A stretch of 64,000 nt of DNA from JBEIQE01 sp040376705 (GTDB lineage Bacteria; Pseudomonadota; Alphaproteobacteria; UBA2400): positions 87,773 through 151,772 of the forward strand of contig JBEIQE010000003.1 in NCBI GenBank assembly GCA_040376705.1. The letters are read 5' to 3'. How positions within the stretch are numbered: the first letter of the stretch is position 1; the number at the start of each line of letters is the position of its first letter. The notes below the pieces were generated by a model, which searched no databases, was not told where the DNA came from, and was given only the letters and a program-made list of their open reading frames with translations. A program made the position numbers and the translations under genes. Of this stretch, positions 7,778 through 16,753 are shown in pieces.

Positions 7778-9012
7778 TGTCGTCTTTGGATAAACCCATC
7801 TCAGACCCCGAACGCTATAAAGAGCTGGCGCGTGACGAAAATCCCGCCCTGCGCGCGCTGGTGGCTGGCGATCCGGCAGCTCCGCCTGAACTCCTCTATT
7901 ATCTGAGCACGGATAAAGACGAGCAGGTACGCGGGCAGGTGGCCGGTAACGATGCTACCCCCATGCAGGCCGTACCCAATCAGGCGAAAGACGAAAGCCG
8001 TATGGTGCGTGCTGCGCTTGCCCGCAAAGTGGCGCGCGTACTGCCCAAGCTCGGCCCCGGTCATGCGAACGAGAAGATGCTCATGAGCACACTTGAGGCC
8101 CTGTGCCACGATACCGCCATAGAAGTGCGCCAAGCCGTAGCTGTTACGCTGCAGGACACTGCCTTTCTGCCGCCTAATCTCGCACGGCAATTGGCGGAAG
8201 ATAGCGAACGCGCGGTCGCTGGCCCTGTGCTGCGCTTCTGCCTCTCTCTGTCAGATGATGATCTGGTCGATATGGTAAGAAACGCCAAGCGCGAATGGGT
8301 GCCGGTTGAAGTAGCCTCGCGCGCTAATATCTCAAACAATGTTGCTAACGCGGTGTGGGAGAGCGGCAATAGCGAAGCTGCCGCCGTGCTGCTGGGTAAT
8401 ATAACGGCCAATACAACACCTGCTGTAATTGAGGAAGCGACTGAGAGCGCAGCCTATGAAGTGATGTTGCAAAAACCGCTGGTACAGCACCCCAAGCTTA
8501 ACGCCAGCCAGATCGAGCGCTTGGCCACTTTTGTCGATAGCGAATTACTCTCAACTCTGGCCGAGCGCGCCAAGCTTAGTCGCGGCGAGAACTCGGACGT
8601 TAACAAAGTCATTCGCCGCCGTCTTGAGTGGGCCGACTGGCGCAAGAAAAGCGGGCAGGGCGCCGAGCGTGAGCGTGAACGTGCCAAAACCTTGTATGAG
8701 CGCGAACAGCTGGATGATGCCGCGGTGAGCGATGCTATTGCTTGGGGCGAGCGCAGCTTTGTTGTAAGCGCGCTGGCGCTTAAGGCTAAAACGCCAGAGG
8801 CCTTGGTCGAGAAGGTGCTGCAGCATCAATCTGCCAAAGGTATTACCGCTCTGTGCTGGAAAGCGGGCATCAGCATGCGCACCTGCAGGCAGGTACAAAC
8901 CCGCACCGCGCGCGTGCAACTGGGCAAGGCGCTTAATGCACGCGAGGGGCTTTACTATCCGCTCTCCGAGGCTGACCTTATATGGCAGCTCGAGTTCTAC
9001 GGTATTATATGA
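7777..9012 (+). CDS. DUF2336 HEAT-like repeat protein
   Basis: This is a 411-residue protein with the start at ATG 7777 (ATG 7759 would add six residues). It begins with a helical-repeat signature, PPELLYYLSTDKDEQVRGQVAGND, followed by further alpha-helical HEAT-like units such as MVRAALARKVARVLP and EVRQAVAVTLQD, the pattern of the DUF2336 family that is common in alphaproteobacteria and sometimes linked to signalling. A charged segment RERERAKTLYEREQ lies near residue 300. The 3' end overlaps the next gene (ATGA), so it is probably cotranslated with a kinase-like protein. The molecular role is not established. Confidence 0.78.
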   Translation: MSSLDKPISDPERYKELARDENPALRALVAGDPAAPPELLYYLSTDKDEQVRGQVAGNDATPMQAVPNQAKDESRMVRAALARKVARVLPKLGPGHANEKMLMSTLEALCHDTAIEVRQAVAVTLQDTAFLPPNLARQLAEDSERAVAGPVLRFCLSLSDDDLVDMVRNAKREWVPVEVASRANISNNVANAVWESGNSEAAAVLLGNITANTTPAVIEEATESAAYEVMLQKPLVQHPKLNASQIERLATFVDSELLSTLAERAKLSRGENSDVNKVIRRRLEWADWRKKSGQGAERERERAKTLYEREQLDDAAVSDAIAWGERSFVVSALALKAKTPEALVEKVLQHQSAKGITALCWKAGISMRTCRQVQTRTARVQLGKALNAREGLYYPLSEADLIWQLEFYGII

Positions 9013-10007
9013 GCCTGCAGCCCGACCTGAGCGTCTTTCAGCAAATAGGCATTATTTTGCCGCAGAACAGTGCTGTGCTTGGCGTTGGCCGGCAGGGTTT
9101 TGTGATTGAGGATAAGGGCACGGCTATCAAGTTTTATGCGGCTAACCAAGGCCTGCCCGAAGCGCTTTCGATACGGCGCGCACAGGCCGAAGCCAACACA
9201 TTGGCGTGGCTGGCGCACCATAACGATACCGGTATTAAAACCCCACAGTTGCATGACTTCATGGTGTTCCCCCAGCCGGTTGACATGCACACACCTACGG
9301 GCGACTTCACTTTTCTGGCCGCGATGCGGATGGAGCAGTTGCAGATAACACCCCCATCCTTCGGGCCTGATTGGCTCGAGAAATGTCCGCAAGAGGGCGC
9401 GCGTTTCTTCCGCAGCCTTGGCCGCACCATTGCGGCGTTCAACAACCTGGCCGAGCGTGTTCAATCGAGTGATCCTTTAAGTGCAGGGGATGACCTGCCC
9501 GAGGCGCTGCGTTTTGGCCTTGGTCGTCAATCTGCATATATAAAGCAGGATGATCTCAGGCTCATGCTGGCTGATCATGCGCGTTTAACTGCTGGTAAGC
9601 CAGCTTCGCTCAAGCATGGTGATCTGCACCCGGGTAATGTGTCTTATAATCGGCATAGCCAAGAGGTTGATGCGGTATTCGATTGGGCCTCAATCGTCAA
9701 AGCCCCGGCTGGGCGCGACCTGCATCACTTTGCAACTCTTAGCCCGCTGGCAGCAACGCAGGCACGTAACGATTTAGTGCAAGAAGGGTATTACAGCGTT
9801 ATCGCTACACCGCCCGATCCGGTGTTGACCCGGCTTTATGGCGTCATGCAGCTGGCGCGCATGATTATCCGTACCGAAACACTGGGTGAGCTCATGAACG
9901 AGAGCTTTAGCCAGCATGTGCTTGAGCCCTATCAGCACAGCTTGGCCAGCTACCGGCAGTTACGTGTGCGGCAGCCATCGGCGCCATCCGGGCCAGCCGC
10001 GCCTTAA
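9009..10007 (+). CDS. Aminoglycoside-phosphotransferase-fold kinase
   Basis: This 332-residue protein has the APH/choline kinase fold. The nucleotide-binding N-lobe begins with VGRQGFVIEDKGTAIKFY (the Lys is the likely ATP-contacting lysine). The Brenner motif is LKHGDLHPGNVSYN, giving the catalytic Asp and Asn, and VFDWASI supplies the metal-binding Asp. I chose ATG 9009, which overlaps the DUF2336 stop. The APH fold is used by many small-molecule kinases; nothing here points to drug resistance. The substrate is unknown. Coupling to the DUF2336 gene suggests a shared pathway. Confidence 0.8.
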   Translation: MSLQPDLSVFQQIGIILPQNSAVLGVGRQGFVIEDKGTAIKFYAANQGLPEALSIRRAQAEANTLAWLAHHNDTGIKTPQLHDFMVFPQPVDMHTPTGDFTFLAAMRMEQLQITPPSFGPDWLEKCPQEGARFFRSLGRTIAAFNNLAERVQSSDPLSAGDDLPEALRFGLGRQSAYIKQDDLRLMLADHARLTAGKPASLKHGDLHPGNVSYNRHSQEVDAVFDWASIVKAPAGRDLHHFATLSPLAATQARNDLVQEGYYSVIATPPDPVLTRLYGVMQLARMIIRTETLGELMNESFSQHVLEPYQHSLASYRQLRVRQPSAPSGPAAP

Positions 10008-10073
10008 CAGCTTCTGGCACGGAAAATGCTTTAGTTAAGGGAAGCTTTCTTTTTCCCAGACGGAGCCGTTCCC

Positions 10074-10661
10074 GTGACCACCATTAACCCCTTCTATTCC
10101 GGCCAGAATTACTCGCTTGCTACTCAGCTCGATACTGGCACGTCGCAGGACAAAACTGCCTCCAGCGTGACAAAACTGCCTGCGCTTACCAGCAGCCTGC
10201 TGGCCTCAGCTGAAACCAATGTCGCCAGTGAAGATGCCTATCAAATCAACCTCAGCCCCGAGGCCAAGGCGTACTTAGCCAAGCTTGAGGAAAAGAAGGC
10301 TGCCAGCAGCAGCGAAACCGATGGCGGCTTCGCGCTGACCAAGCAACAGGCCGAGCAGATTAAAGAGATCGTCTCGAAGTATATCGATGCGCCCTTAACG
10401 CAAGAGACCTTCGATAAAATTCAGGCCGACCTGCGTGCTGCAGGCCTGGGGGCCGAACAGCTGGCCATTAAAGACCAGATTGCCAGCTTCAACCCAACCT
10501 CCAGCCTGATTGCCGCGCTTGATGGCACAGCAGGTGAGGTAGTGGTACAGAAGCCAGCCGAAATTCTCGCCCAGCAGGAAGCCAAGAGTAAAACCTATAT
10601 GGAGCAGGTCGAGAAGCTGTGGCGTGCTTTGGCCGCAGCTGAGGAAACCACCGCAGGCTAA
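10074..10661 (+). CDS. Unknown soluble protein with Ala/Gln/Glu-rich helices
   Basis: The 195 residues begin at GTG 10074, with a GGAG-like site shortly before. The first 65 residues are Ser/Thr-rich and probably disordered. The segment INLSPEAKAYLAKLEEKK resembles the short motifs at the start of alphaproteobacterial flagellum- or envelope-linked unknown proteins, but that is weak. Helical segments follow near residues 95-130 (KQQAEQIKEIVSKYI) and 160-190. It converges with the glycosyltransferase-like gene, overlapping it by four bases. Function unknown. Confidence 0.6.
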   Translation: MTTINPFYSGQNYSLATQLDTGTSQDKTASSVTKLPALTSSLLASAETNVASEDAYQINLSPEAKAYLAKLEEKKAASSSETDGGFALTKQQAEQIKEIVSKYIDAPLTQETFDKIQADLRAAGLGAEQLAIKDQIASFNPTSSLIAALDGTAGEVVVQKPAEILAQQEAKSKTYMEQVEKLWRALAAAEETTAG

Positions 10662-12139
10662 CGCTGCTTATAGATAACCCATTCGGCAGTATCTTCGGCC
10701 AGCGTATAACGCTGCTCGACAAATGTGTTTAGTGAATTGAACTTCAAGTAGTGCTGGTATGACGGCACTGGTTGCAGGTTGTTGACGTCGAATTTTGTCA
10801 CAATGATGAGGTATGGCGGACGCGCCTCCAGATCATGCATCAGGGCTATGCGGGTTTGTTCGAGTTGCGCAGCTGTACCTTTATTCAGGGGGTAATTTAC
10901 AAAGTAACGGGTGGGAGCGCTGCGATTGGCATAAATATATGGGCTAGGCTCGAAACTATAAACATAGATTGGGCTATTTTCTGGTGAGAGGATTTTTATC
11001 CGCTCGGCAAGTTTTATCAGGGTAGCGACCTTGTAGTTAGGGAAGTCATAAAGGGAAACATAGGTGGTCCTGTCGATATGCCCCAGTGCATAACGCCATG
11101 AATCAAAGGTTTTATAGCCCGAGCTGCCAAAAACATGCGGCAGCTGGAAAATAAGCAATAACGCCCATATGGGCTGTACGTTAATTGCAGCGGCTACAAG
11201 CAGGCTGGCGGGCAGTAGCACAGGAACAGCATGGCTGATGGCGTAAAGCCCTTGTACTTCGTAGGCTATCAGCCCAGCCAGAGTGATGGCTCCTGTCATA
11301 TCAGCAAGCCTGTTGCTGCTCTTTCGTAATTTCCACCAACCGAACACCGCCAGCGGCAGATACACCATACGGGCGATTGAATTGATGTAGGGGAAGCTCA
11401 ATGTCTCGAGGAAGAAGGCACTTTTATTAATCCCGTCTGCTCCGTGTTGGCTGATGTTAAAGACGATAAAATCCTGCCAAAAAGCATCTAGCGCACCATG
11501 GCTGGCCAGCCAGAGTAGAACAAGCACAGGAATAATCGAGGCACCCGCAGCATAGATCAGCAGAAAGTGCAGCCAGTCCTGCTCGTACCGTGCCCTTACA
11601 AGGGCGGCCAGCCCGAACAGGGCGGTTGTCGGCTTGAACATGAGGCAGGCCCCCTGTAACACGCCTGCTGCAAAAGCGCTGCGTGTGGGATTGCTGCCAC
11701 TGAGCAGAATGAAGGCAATAGCAATACCCGTATAAGCCGACCAGCTATCTGCTTGTGCCATCGATGCGCCAGTAAGCGGGGTAAACAGCATGGCCAGAAT
11801 AACGGCAATAAGCCCGAGGCGCGGCTGACCTGAGCTGCGGGCCAGCAGGAAAATCAGCATTAGTGCACCCAGTGTCAGGGCGGTATCAAACAGACGTATT
11901 GAAAATTCATGCACGCCGCCCATAGCCATGACCGACGCATAGATAACGTGCAACAATGGGCCTTTTTGCTCCCACGCATCAACATACGGTGCACCGCCCG
12001 CGAGAATGGCTTTAGCTACATACATATACATCTGCTGGTCAAACAGCAGGGGCATGAAGAGCCAGAACGGGAGGAACAGGCCAATCAGGCCAAGCGCCAT
12101 AAGCCCGGGAAGTAGCAGCGAATGCGATATTCTGACCAT
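10658..12139 (-). CDS. Polytopic membrane protein of the GT39/ArnT-like glycosyltransferase type
   Basis: This 493-residue protein has about ten to twelve hydrophobic segments. An early extracytoplasmic loop carries FDQQMYMYVAKAILAGG followed by PYVDAWEQKGPLL, the pattern with a first-loop acidic residue seen in GT-C enzymes that use lipid-linked sugars (PMT, ArnT and GT83). The C-terminal 110 residues are soluble and probably face the periplasm. Such enzymes move sugars to lipid A, glycans or proteins; the acceptor cannot be told. It is a single gene with a 220-base leader containing no other gene. Assignment to a GT-C superfamily is likely; a specific enzyme name is not warranted. Confidence 0.65.
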   Translation of the reverse strand: MVRISHSLLLPGLMALGLIGLFLPFWLFMPLLFDQQMYMYVAKAILAGGAPYVDAWEQKGPLLHVIYASVMAMGGVHEFSIRLFDTALTLGALMLIFLLARSSGQPRLGLIAVILAMLFTPLTGASMAQADSWSAYTGIAIAFILLSGSNPTRSAFAAGVLQGACLMFKPTTALFGLAALVRARYEQDWLHFLLIYAAGASIIPVLVLLWLASHGALDAFWQDFIVFNISQHGADGINKSAFFLETLSFPYINSIARMVYLPLAVFGWWKLRKSSNRLADMTGAITLAGLIAYEVQGLYAISHAVPVLLPASLLVAAAINVQPIWALLLIFQLPHVFGSSGYKTFDSWRYALGHIDRTTYVSLYDFPNYKVATLIKLAERIKILSPENSPIYVYSFEPSPYIYANRSAPTRYFVNYPLNKGTAAQLEQTRIALMHDLEARPPYLIIVTKFDVNNLQPVPSYQHYLKFNSLNTFVEQRYTLAEDTAEWVIYKQR

Positions 12140-12362
12140 GCCACAACCTATTAAGGTCTTGGCTTTAGTGCAATAAAGTTACGGGCAGATAGAAATTATA
12201 AGCCGATTCGTATAGAAATATCCAATGGTTACAGGCAATTAACCATATCTTCAGCGGGTGCGGCCAATAATCATCTAGGCTCAAACGCACAGAGATTTCA
12301 TAATTTTGTCATGAGCCTACTGCTTGTTCTGCAGATATAAGAAGAGGGTGGGCCAAACGAAG

Positions 12363-12665
12363 ATGGAAAAGCGAGTGACACAAGCCTGGCTGAAGACCGC
12401 GAACAGCGATCCGAAGGCACGTGCCATGGCGGCAGGTGCTGAGCGCTTCCTTATTGCCCATGATGTACCCCACACTACTTTTTCAGATGCTGCCAAGCGT
12501 GGCGACTATGTAAGCACCGTGTTCGATGCGCTCGAGCGCGTGGGTGCAGCTGTCCGCAATGATCGTATTGGCGACAAGGCTGATGATATTCGGATTGTTG
12601 AATTCCTGCAGGAAGAGATTGAACGAGCTGCCAAAGCCCCTGTAGCACGCATGACGAACGACTAA
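12363..12665 (+). CDS. Small unknown protein
   Basis: The 100 residues start at ATG 12363, a little after a purine-rich GGGTGGG and AACGAAG stretch. The sequence is hydrophilic, mostly helical by eye, with MAAGAERFLIAHDVPHTTF and a terminal EEIERAAKAPV. The next gene begins six bases after this stop, so the two form a pair. No family is recognised. Confidence 0.55.
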   Translation: MEKRVTQAWLKTANSDPKARAMAAGAERFLIAHDVPHTTFSDAAKRGDYVSTVFDALERVGAAVRNDRIGDKADDIRIVEFLQEEIERAAKAPVARMTND

Positions 12666-12671
12666 CTGCAC

Positions 12672-13280
12672 ATGCCCGACATTCACGACCCCATCCTCGC
12701 CAAGCCTGTTTCCACTACGGCGGATATGTTCACGCATCTGGTCAACAAGCAGTCCGCTCCGGTTGTAATGGCGCCCGAGCAGGAAGCCATCAGCTGGCAG
12801 CATGTATTGCAGGCCCGTCAGGCGATCCGTGATTTTGTCCGCGATCCGACACTGGCGCATAATTACAGCCACATCGGCTCCTGGCGCGTCTGGATGGCGG
12901 TTGCCGAAAATAAGCTGGCACCTGATTGTTCGCTGTCATCCCACGTCAACTTCACCGGGCAGGTGATGCGCGAGATTGTGCAGGCAGTGGTACCTAACCG
13001 CGCTCAGGGGGCAGGTTTTACCAACGAAATTGCCCGCGACCATGCCGAGCTAGAGCTCAAGAAGGCAGGGGCGGTTAACCGCATTGCTATTGCCGGCTCA
13101 CTGATGATGGGTGGTTACCCCGGCACAACGCCGCGCCATCTGCATATGTCGCAGTTTTTGCACGACCATGTGGCCTCGAGCACAAAATGGATGCAAAAGG
13201 CAGCTGCAACAGCAAAAGCCGCCCGTATGCCTAAAAAAGAAGCCCAAGCTCCGTCAGGTCAACAGAATCTGTTCGGCTAG
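12672..13280 (+). CDS. Unknown soluble protein
   Basis: The 202 residues follow closely on the small gene before it. The region around 100-150 contains NFTGQVMREIVQAVVPNRA and a segment GAVNRIAIAGSLMMGGYPG with mild hydrophobicity, and the C-terminus is Lys- and Ala-rich (AATAKAARMPKKEAQ). It lacks a signal peptide or a recognisable catalytic motif. Its downstream neighbour sucC starts 100 bases later and is likely independent. Function unknown. Confidence 0.55.
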   Translation: MPDIHDPILAKPVSTTADMFTHLVNKQSAPVVMAPEQEAISWQHVLQARQAIRDFVRDPTLAHNYSHIGSWRVWMAVAENKLAPDCSLSSHVNFTGQVMREIVQAVVPNRAQGAGFTNEIARDHAELELKKAGAVNRIAIAGSLMMGGYPGTTPRHLHMSQFLHDHVASSTKWMQKAAATAKAARMPKKEAQAPSGQQNLFG

Positions 13281-13379
13281 CATTCGGTAAGTCAGCGTCT
13301 TTTTCGCGTAAAATCATCATTGCCCGTTAATATCTGCGTGCTAAGTTGCAGCGCACTAATTTCTATTGAGGTCAACTCC

Positions 13380-14549
13380 ATGAATATTCACGAGTATCAA
13401 GCCAAAGCCTTGCTGGCCAAGTATGGCGTCCCGGTTCCGCGCGGCAAGCCTGCCTATACGGTGGACGAAGCCGTAGCTGGCGCACGCGAGCTGGGTGGCC
13501 CGGTTTGGGTCGTCAAGTCGCAGATCCACGCCGGTGGTCGCGGTAAGGGTGGTGGCGTGAAGGTCGTGAAGTCGCTCGACGATGTTGGCGCCGAAGCCAA
13601 GCGCATGCTCGGCATGACCCTTATAACTCATCAGACCGGCCCCGCCGGTAAGCAGGTTAACCGCATTTATGTAGAAGATGGCTGCGATATCAAGCGCGAG
13701 CTCTACATCTCGCTGCTGGTCGACCGCGCTACAAGCTCAGTCACCATCATGGCGTCGACCGAAGGCGGCATGGATATTGAAGAAGTTGCCGACAAGACCC
13801 CTGAGAAGATCATTCGCGTGGCGATTGACCCCGCCATGGGCCTGCAGGCGTTCCACTCGCGCAAGGTTGCCTTTGCGCTGGGCCTTCAGGGCACGCAGGT
13901 TAGCCAGTGCGTTACCCTTATCGCGTCGCTTTATAAGGCGTTTGTCGAGTTGGACGTGGCCATGCTCGAGATCAACCCGCTGGTCGTCACCGGCAAGGGT
14001 GATCTGATCTGCCTCGATGCCAAGATGGGCTTCGATGAAAACGCGCTGTTCCGCCACAAGGATGTGGAAGAGCTGCGCGATGAAACCGAAGAAGATCCGA
14101 TGGAACGCGAAGCCGGTAAGAACTCGCTCAACTACGTCAAGCTCGATGGCAGCATCGGTTGCATGGTCAACGGCGCAGGTCTGGCCATGGCCACCATGGA
14201 CATCATCCAGCTGGCTGGTGGTTCACCTGCCAACTTCCTCGATGTGGGCGGCGGCGCTACTAAAGAGCGCGTGACAGCGGCCTTCAAGCTCATCCTGTCC
14301 GACCCGAATGTTGAGGGTATTCTCGTCAACATCTTCGGCGGCATTATGCGTTGCGACGTGATTGCCGATGGTATTATCGCTGCTGCCAAGGAGGTGAGCC
14401 TCTCGGTTCCGCTCGTTGTGCGCCTCGAAGGTACCAACGTTGATCTGGGCAAGCAGATCCTCGCCAAGTCAGGCCTCAAGATTACATCTGCCGATAACCT
14501 CGGTGATGCCGCAGATAAGATTGTCAAAGCAGTAAAGGAGGCCGCATAA
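13380..14549 (+). CDS. sucC: Succinyl-CoA synthetase, beta subunit
   Basis: SucC is the nucleotide- and succinate-binding subunit of succinyl-CoA ligase, the substrate-level phosphorylation step of the TCA cycle. The ATG at 13380 gives the canonical N-terminus MNIHEYQAKALLAKYGVPVP and 389 residues. The ATP-grasp lobe carries HAGGRGKGGGVKVV near residue 50, and the C-terminal CoA-ligase domain carries NIFGGIMRCDVIA near residue 320. A 5'-purine-rich GAGGTC precedes the start. It is followed by sucD after one base. Confidence 0.98.
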   Translation: MNIHEYQAKALLAKYGVPVPRGKPAYTVDEAVAGARELGGPVWVVKSQIHAGGRGKGGGVKVVKSLDDVGAEAKRMLGMTLITHQTGPAGKQVNRIYVEDGCDIKRELYISLLVDRATSSVTIMASTEGGMDIEEVADKTPEKIIRVAIDPAMGLQAFHSRKVAFALGLQGTQVSQCVTLIASLYKAFVELDVAMLEINPLVVTGKGDLICLDAKMGFDENALFRHKDVEELRDETEEDPMEREAGKNSLNYVKLDGSIGCMVNGAGLAMATMDIIQLAGGSPANFLDVGGGATKERVTAAFKLILSDPNVEGILVNIFGGIMRCDVIADGIIAAAKEVSLSVPLVVRLEGTNVDLGKQILAKSGLKITSADNLGDAADKIVKAVKEAA

Positions 14550-14550
14550 C

Positions 14551-15450
14551 ATGGCCGTACTCGTCAATAGGAACACCAAGGTTATCTGTCAGGGCTTCAC
14601 CGGCTCGCAGGGCACATTCCACTCGGAGCAGGCTATTGCCTACGGCACCAAGATGGTTGGTGGCGTTACCCCCGGCAAGGGCGGTGGCACCCACCTTGAT
14701 TTGCCGATTTTTGATACGGTTGATGAAGCCGTCAAGAAGACTGGTGCCAATGCGTCAGTCATCTACGTGCCGCCCCCATTCGCAGCCGATGCGATCATGG
14801 AAGCGATTGATGCCGATGTTGAGCTCATCGTCTGCATCACCGAAGGTATTCCGGTGCTCGACATGGTGCGCGTCAAGCGCGCACTTTCGGGCAGCAAGAG
14901 CCGCCTGATTGGCCCCAACTGCCCAGGTGTTATCACTCCGGGCGAGTGCAAGATCGGCATCATGCCCGGCCACATCCATAAGCGCGGCAGCATTGGTATC
15001 GTATCGCGCTCAGGCACACTCACCTACGAAGCTGTGGCACAGACCACCGCTGCAGGCCTTGGCCAGACCACCTGCATCGGTATCGGCGGCGACCCCGTGA
15101 ACGGTACCAACTTCATCGACGCTATCGAGTTGTTCCTGGCGGATGATGAAACGCAGGGTATCATCATGATCGGTGAAATCGGCGGCAGTGCCGAAGAAGA
15201 AGCGGCCGAGTTCGTGAAGAAGAGCAAGATCAAGAAGCCGATGGCTGGTTTCATCGCCGGTGTCAGCGCGCCTCCGGGCCGCCGCATGGGCCATGCGGGC
15301 GCCATCATCTCGGGTTCATCGGGCAAGGCATCTGACAAGATGGAAGCCATGAAGAGCGCGGGTATGATCGTCTCCGACAGCCCGGCAGGTTTGGGTAAGA
15401 CCATGCTCGCCGCGCTCGAAAAGGCAGGCGTTAAGGTCAAGGCTGCTTAA
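14551..15450 (+). CDS. sucD: Succinyl-CoA synthetase, alpha subunit
   Basis: SucD binds CoA and carries the phosphorylated histidine. In the 299 residues, the CoA-binding TGSQGTFH and GPNCPGVITPGECKIG motifs are clear, and the active-site histidine lies in GRRMGHAGAII near residue 247. It is transcribed with sucC with a one-base gap, and an intrinsic terminator follows directly, so in this genome sucCD is a separate unit from sucAB. There are no anomalies. Confidence 0.98.
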   Translation: MAVLVNRNTKVICQGFTGSQGTFHSEQAIAYGTKMVGGVTPGKGGGTHLDLPIFDTVDEAVKKTGANASVIYVPPPFAADAIMEAIDADVELIVCITEGIPVLDMVRVKRALSGSKSRLIGPNCPGVITPGECKIGIMPGHIHKRGSIGIVSRSGTLTYEAVAQTTAAGLGQTTCIGIGGDPVNGTNFIDAIELFLADDETQGIIMIGEIGGSAEEEAAEFVKKSKIKKPMAGFIAGVSAPPGRRMGHAGAIISGSSGKASDKMEAMKSAGMIVSDSPAGLGKTMLAALEKAGVKVKAA

Positions 15451-15470
15451 GTCTGGCACCCATAGTCATA

Positions 15471-15505
15471 AAGAGGGCGCGGGGTCAAATCCGCGCCCTT
15501 CTTGT
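15471..15505 (+). terminator. Terminator after sucD
   Basis: GGGCGCGG / CCGCGCCC forms an 8-bp GC stem with an 8-base loop, with an A-rich 5' flank and TTCTTGT after the stem. It closes the sucCD unit. Confidence 0.8.
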
Positions 15506-15520
15506 CTCAGGAGTATAGAC

Positions 15521-15883
15521 ATGCAGGTTCTTGGTTTAGCAGTGCTTCTGGTTTTACTGGCGTTGCCGGGTTATGCCTGCCAGTCGCCCGCGCTGAGTGA
15601 CAGCGATTGCGGCGTGGTGGTGTGGACCGAGGCCGAAGCATCGCCACATGCGATTGCGGGCAATCCGCCGGCTGAATACCTGGCCTGCGAGCAGGATAGC
15701 GATTGCGTGCTTGAAAAAGGCATCTGCGATTTGCCTATGGCGGTGAATACCAAACACGCAGCACTGTTCAGTGAGGCGGCAGTCGTCGCTAATCAAGCCA
15801 TAAAATGCATTCGCCCAGCCGATCCGCTGAGCAGCTATACAGTGAGCTGCAAGATCGGCCGCTGTACCCGCAGCCCGTTTTAA
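15521..15883 (+). CDS. Secreted cysteine-rich small protein
   Basis: The 120 residues start with a classical signal peptide (hydrophobic residues 4-17, cleavage likely after Gly-Tyr-Ala). The mature part has eight cysteines, including CQSPALSDSDC and CEQDSDCVLEKGIC, so it is likely a disulfide-stabilised periplasmic or exported protein. A ribosome binding site (CAGGAG) precedes the ATG. It lies between the sucD terminator and a minus-strand gene, with which it converges at zero spacing. No family is recognised. Confidence 0.65.
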   Translation: MQVLGLAVLLVLLALPGYACQSPALSDSDCGVVVWTEAEASPHAIAGNPPAEYLACEQDSDCVLEKGICDLPMAVNTKHAALFSEAAVVANQAIKCIRPADPLSSYTVSCKIGRCTRSPF

Positions 15884-16309
15884 TCAGGCGAGGGCAGTGC
15901 GCTGCTGTGGGGCGACGCTGGTCTGCCGATAGGCGGCCGCTTGCACTGGCAGATTGTTAAGGTCGATCTTCGCGCCGTTGATCTCAGCAGCCAGTGGCTT
16001 ACCCTCCAGCATCTGCAGGCGGGCAAAGGCGGGCATATGGTTGCCATGCTCGGTGACGTAGCCTTTGGCATTTTTCTCACTGATCGGCTTGATCGCGAGG
16101 TGCACATGCTCGCTGCCTTTGAACATCGCATCAGTCAGGTCGGTTAGCTTGGGGGTATCAGTAAAAGCGCCGGTCTTCATGTTATAGGCGATCAGGCGGG
16201 TCTCGCACGGCGTGCCGAACAGCTTGTCTGCTACTCTAACCAGAGCCTCACCATAACGAATGAATTCGGATGCGGTAACAGGGCGCTGGCCAGTGGCTGA
16301 GCTGTGCAT
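15884..16309 (-). CDS. Unknown 141-residue protein
   Basis: The frame is preceded by a GGAGAAAATTG ribosome binding site on the minus strand, and the ATG at 16309 is the only good start. The protein is mixed in character, with FIRYGEALVRVADKLF and HVHLAIKPISEK segments and a hydrophilic C-terminus. There are no membrane segments or catalytic motifs. It ends immediately next to the convergent secreted protein. It may belong to the set of lineage-specific genes found near the suc genes here. Confidence 0.55.
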   Translation of the reverse strand: MHSSATGQRPVTASEFIRYGEALVRVADKLFGTPCETRLIAYNMKTGAFTDTPKLTDLTDAMFKGSEHVHLAIKPISEKNAKGYVTEHGNHMPAFARLQMLEGKPLAAEINGAKIDLNNLPVQAAAYRQTSVAPQQRTALA

Positions 16310-16391
16310 GCAATTTTCTCCAGTTGCGATGCACCGCTGTGTATCAAGTATTGATGCCTCATCACAAGGCTGATGAATCGCAATTTAGCTA

Positions 16392-16419
16392 AAAGGCGCG
16401 AGGATTACCCCGCGCCTTT
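16392..16419. terminator. Bidirectional-looking terminator
   Basis: AAAGGCGCG / CGCGCCTTT is a perfect 9-bp stem with a 10-base loop. On the minus strand it follows the 77-residue gene and is followed by a TTTT-like end, so it fits as that gene's terminator. Confidence 0.7.
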
Positions 16420-16450
16420 GCATGTGGTTTTGCTTATGTAATGGGCCTAA

Positions 16451-16684
16451 TCAGCGGAAAACAACCACAGGCTTGAAGCCGGGGCTGGCTGCAAAAGTTT
16501 TGCCATCTACAACAATTGTGGGCGCAGGCGTGAGCATGCGATGGAGGTGACGCTGCGTCGAGGCCAGGCTCTCGAAAGCTTCAGGCGGTGTACCTGCACC
16601 AGTAGCTGGTACCTCGCGGCGGTTTTCAACAACAGCGCGCACCGTATCAAACGGGAAGCGGGAAGGGTTGCTCAGGTCGGTCAT
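16451..16684 (-). CDS. Short unknown protein, 77 residues
   Basis: ATG 16684 has an excellent GGAGAG ribosome binding site six bases before it on the minus strand, so I prefer it to the longer frame starting at 16711. The product is soluble with an internal VVENRREVPATGAG and a C-terminal strand-rich segment (TIVVDGKTFAASPGFKPVVVF). It is one of several very short orphan genes here and has its own terminator. Nothing resembles a known family. Confidence 0.5.
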   Translation of the reverse strand: MTDLSNPSRFPFDTVRAVVENRREVPATGAGTPPEAFESLASTQRHLHRMLTPAPTIVVDGKTFAASPGFKPVVVFR

Positions 16685-16704
16685 GTAACTCTCCACAAAA
16701 GATA

Positions 16705-16732
16705 ACGGCACCTGTTTTAAGGCAGGCGCCGT
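16705..16732 (-). terminator. Hairpin after the 71-residue gene
   Basis: ACGGCACCTG / CAGGCGCCGT pair over ten positions with one mismatch, with an 8-base loop, 22 bases downstream of the minus-strand gene at 16754. It is a plausible terminator; its poly-U tail is short. Confidence 0.45.
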
Positions 16733-16753
16733 ATCGAAGTCCAGTTATTCGGA

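Noticed and set aside
9009..10007. Antibiotic-resistance phosphotransferase
   Set aside because: Only the general kinase fold is seen; the sequence lacks specific resistance-family features and lies in a non-mobile context. The same applies to the gene at 33802.
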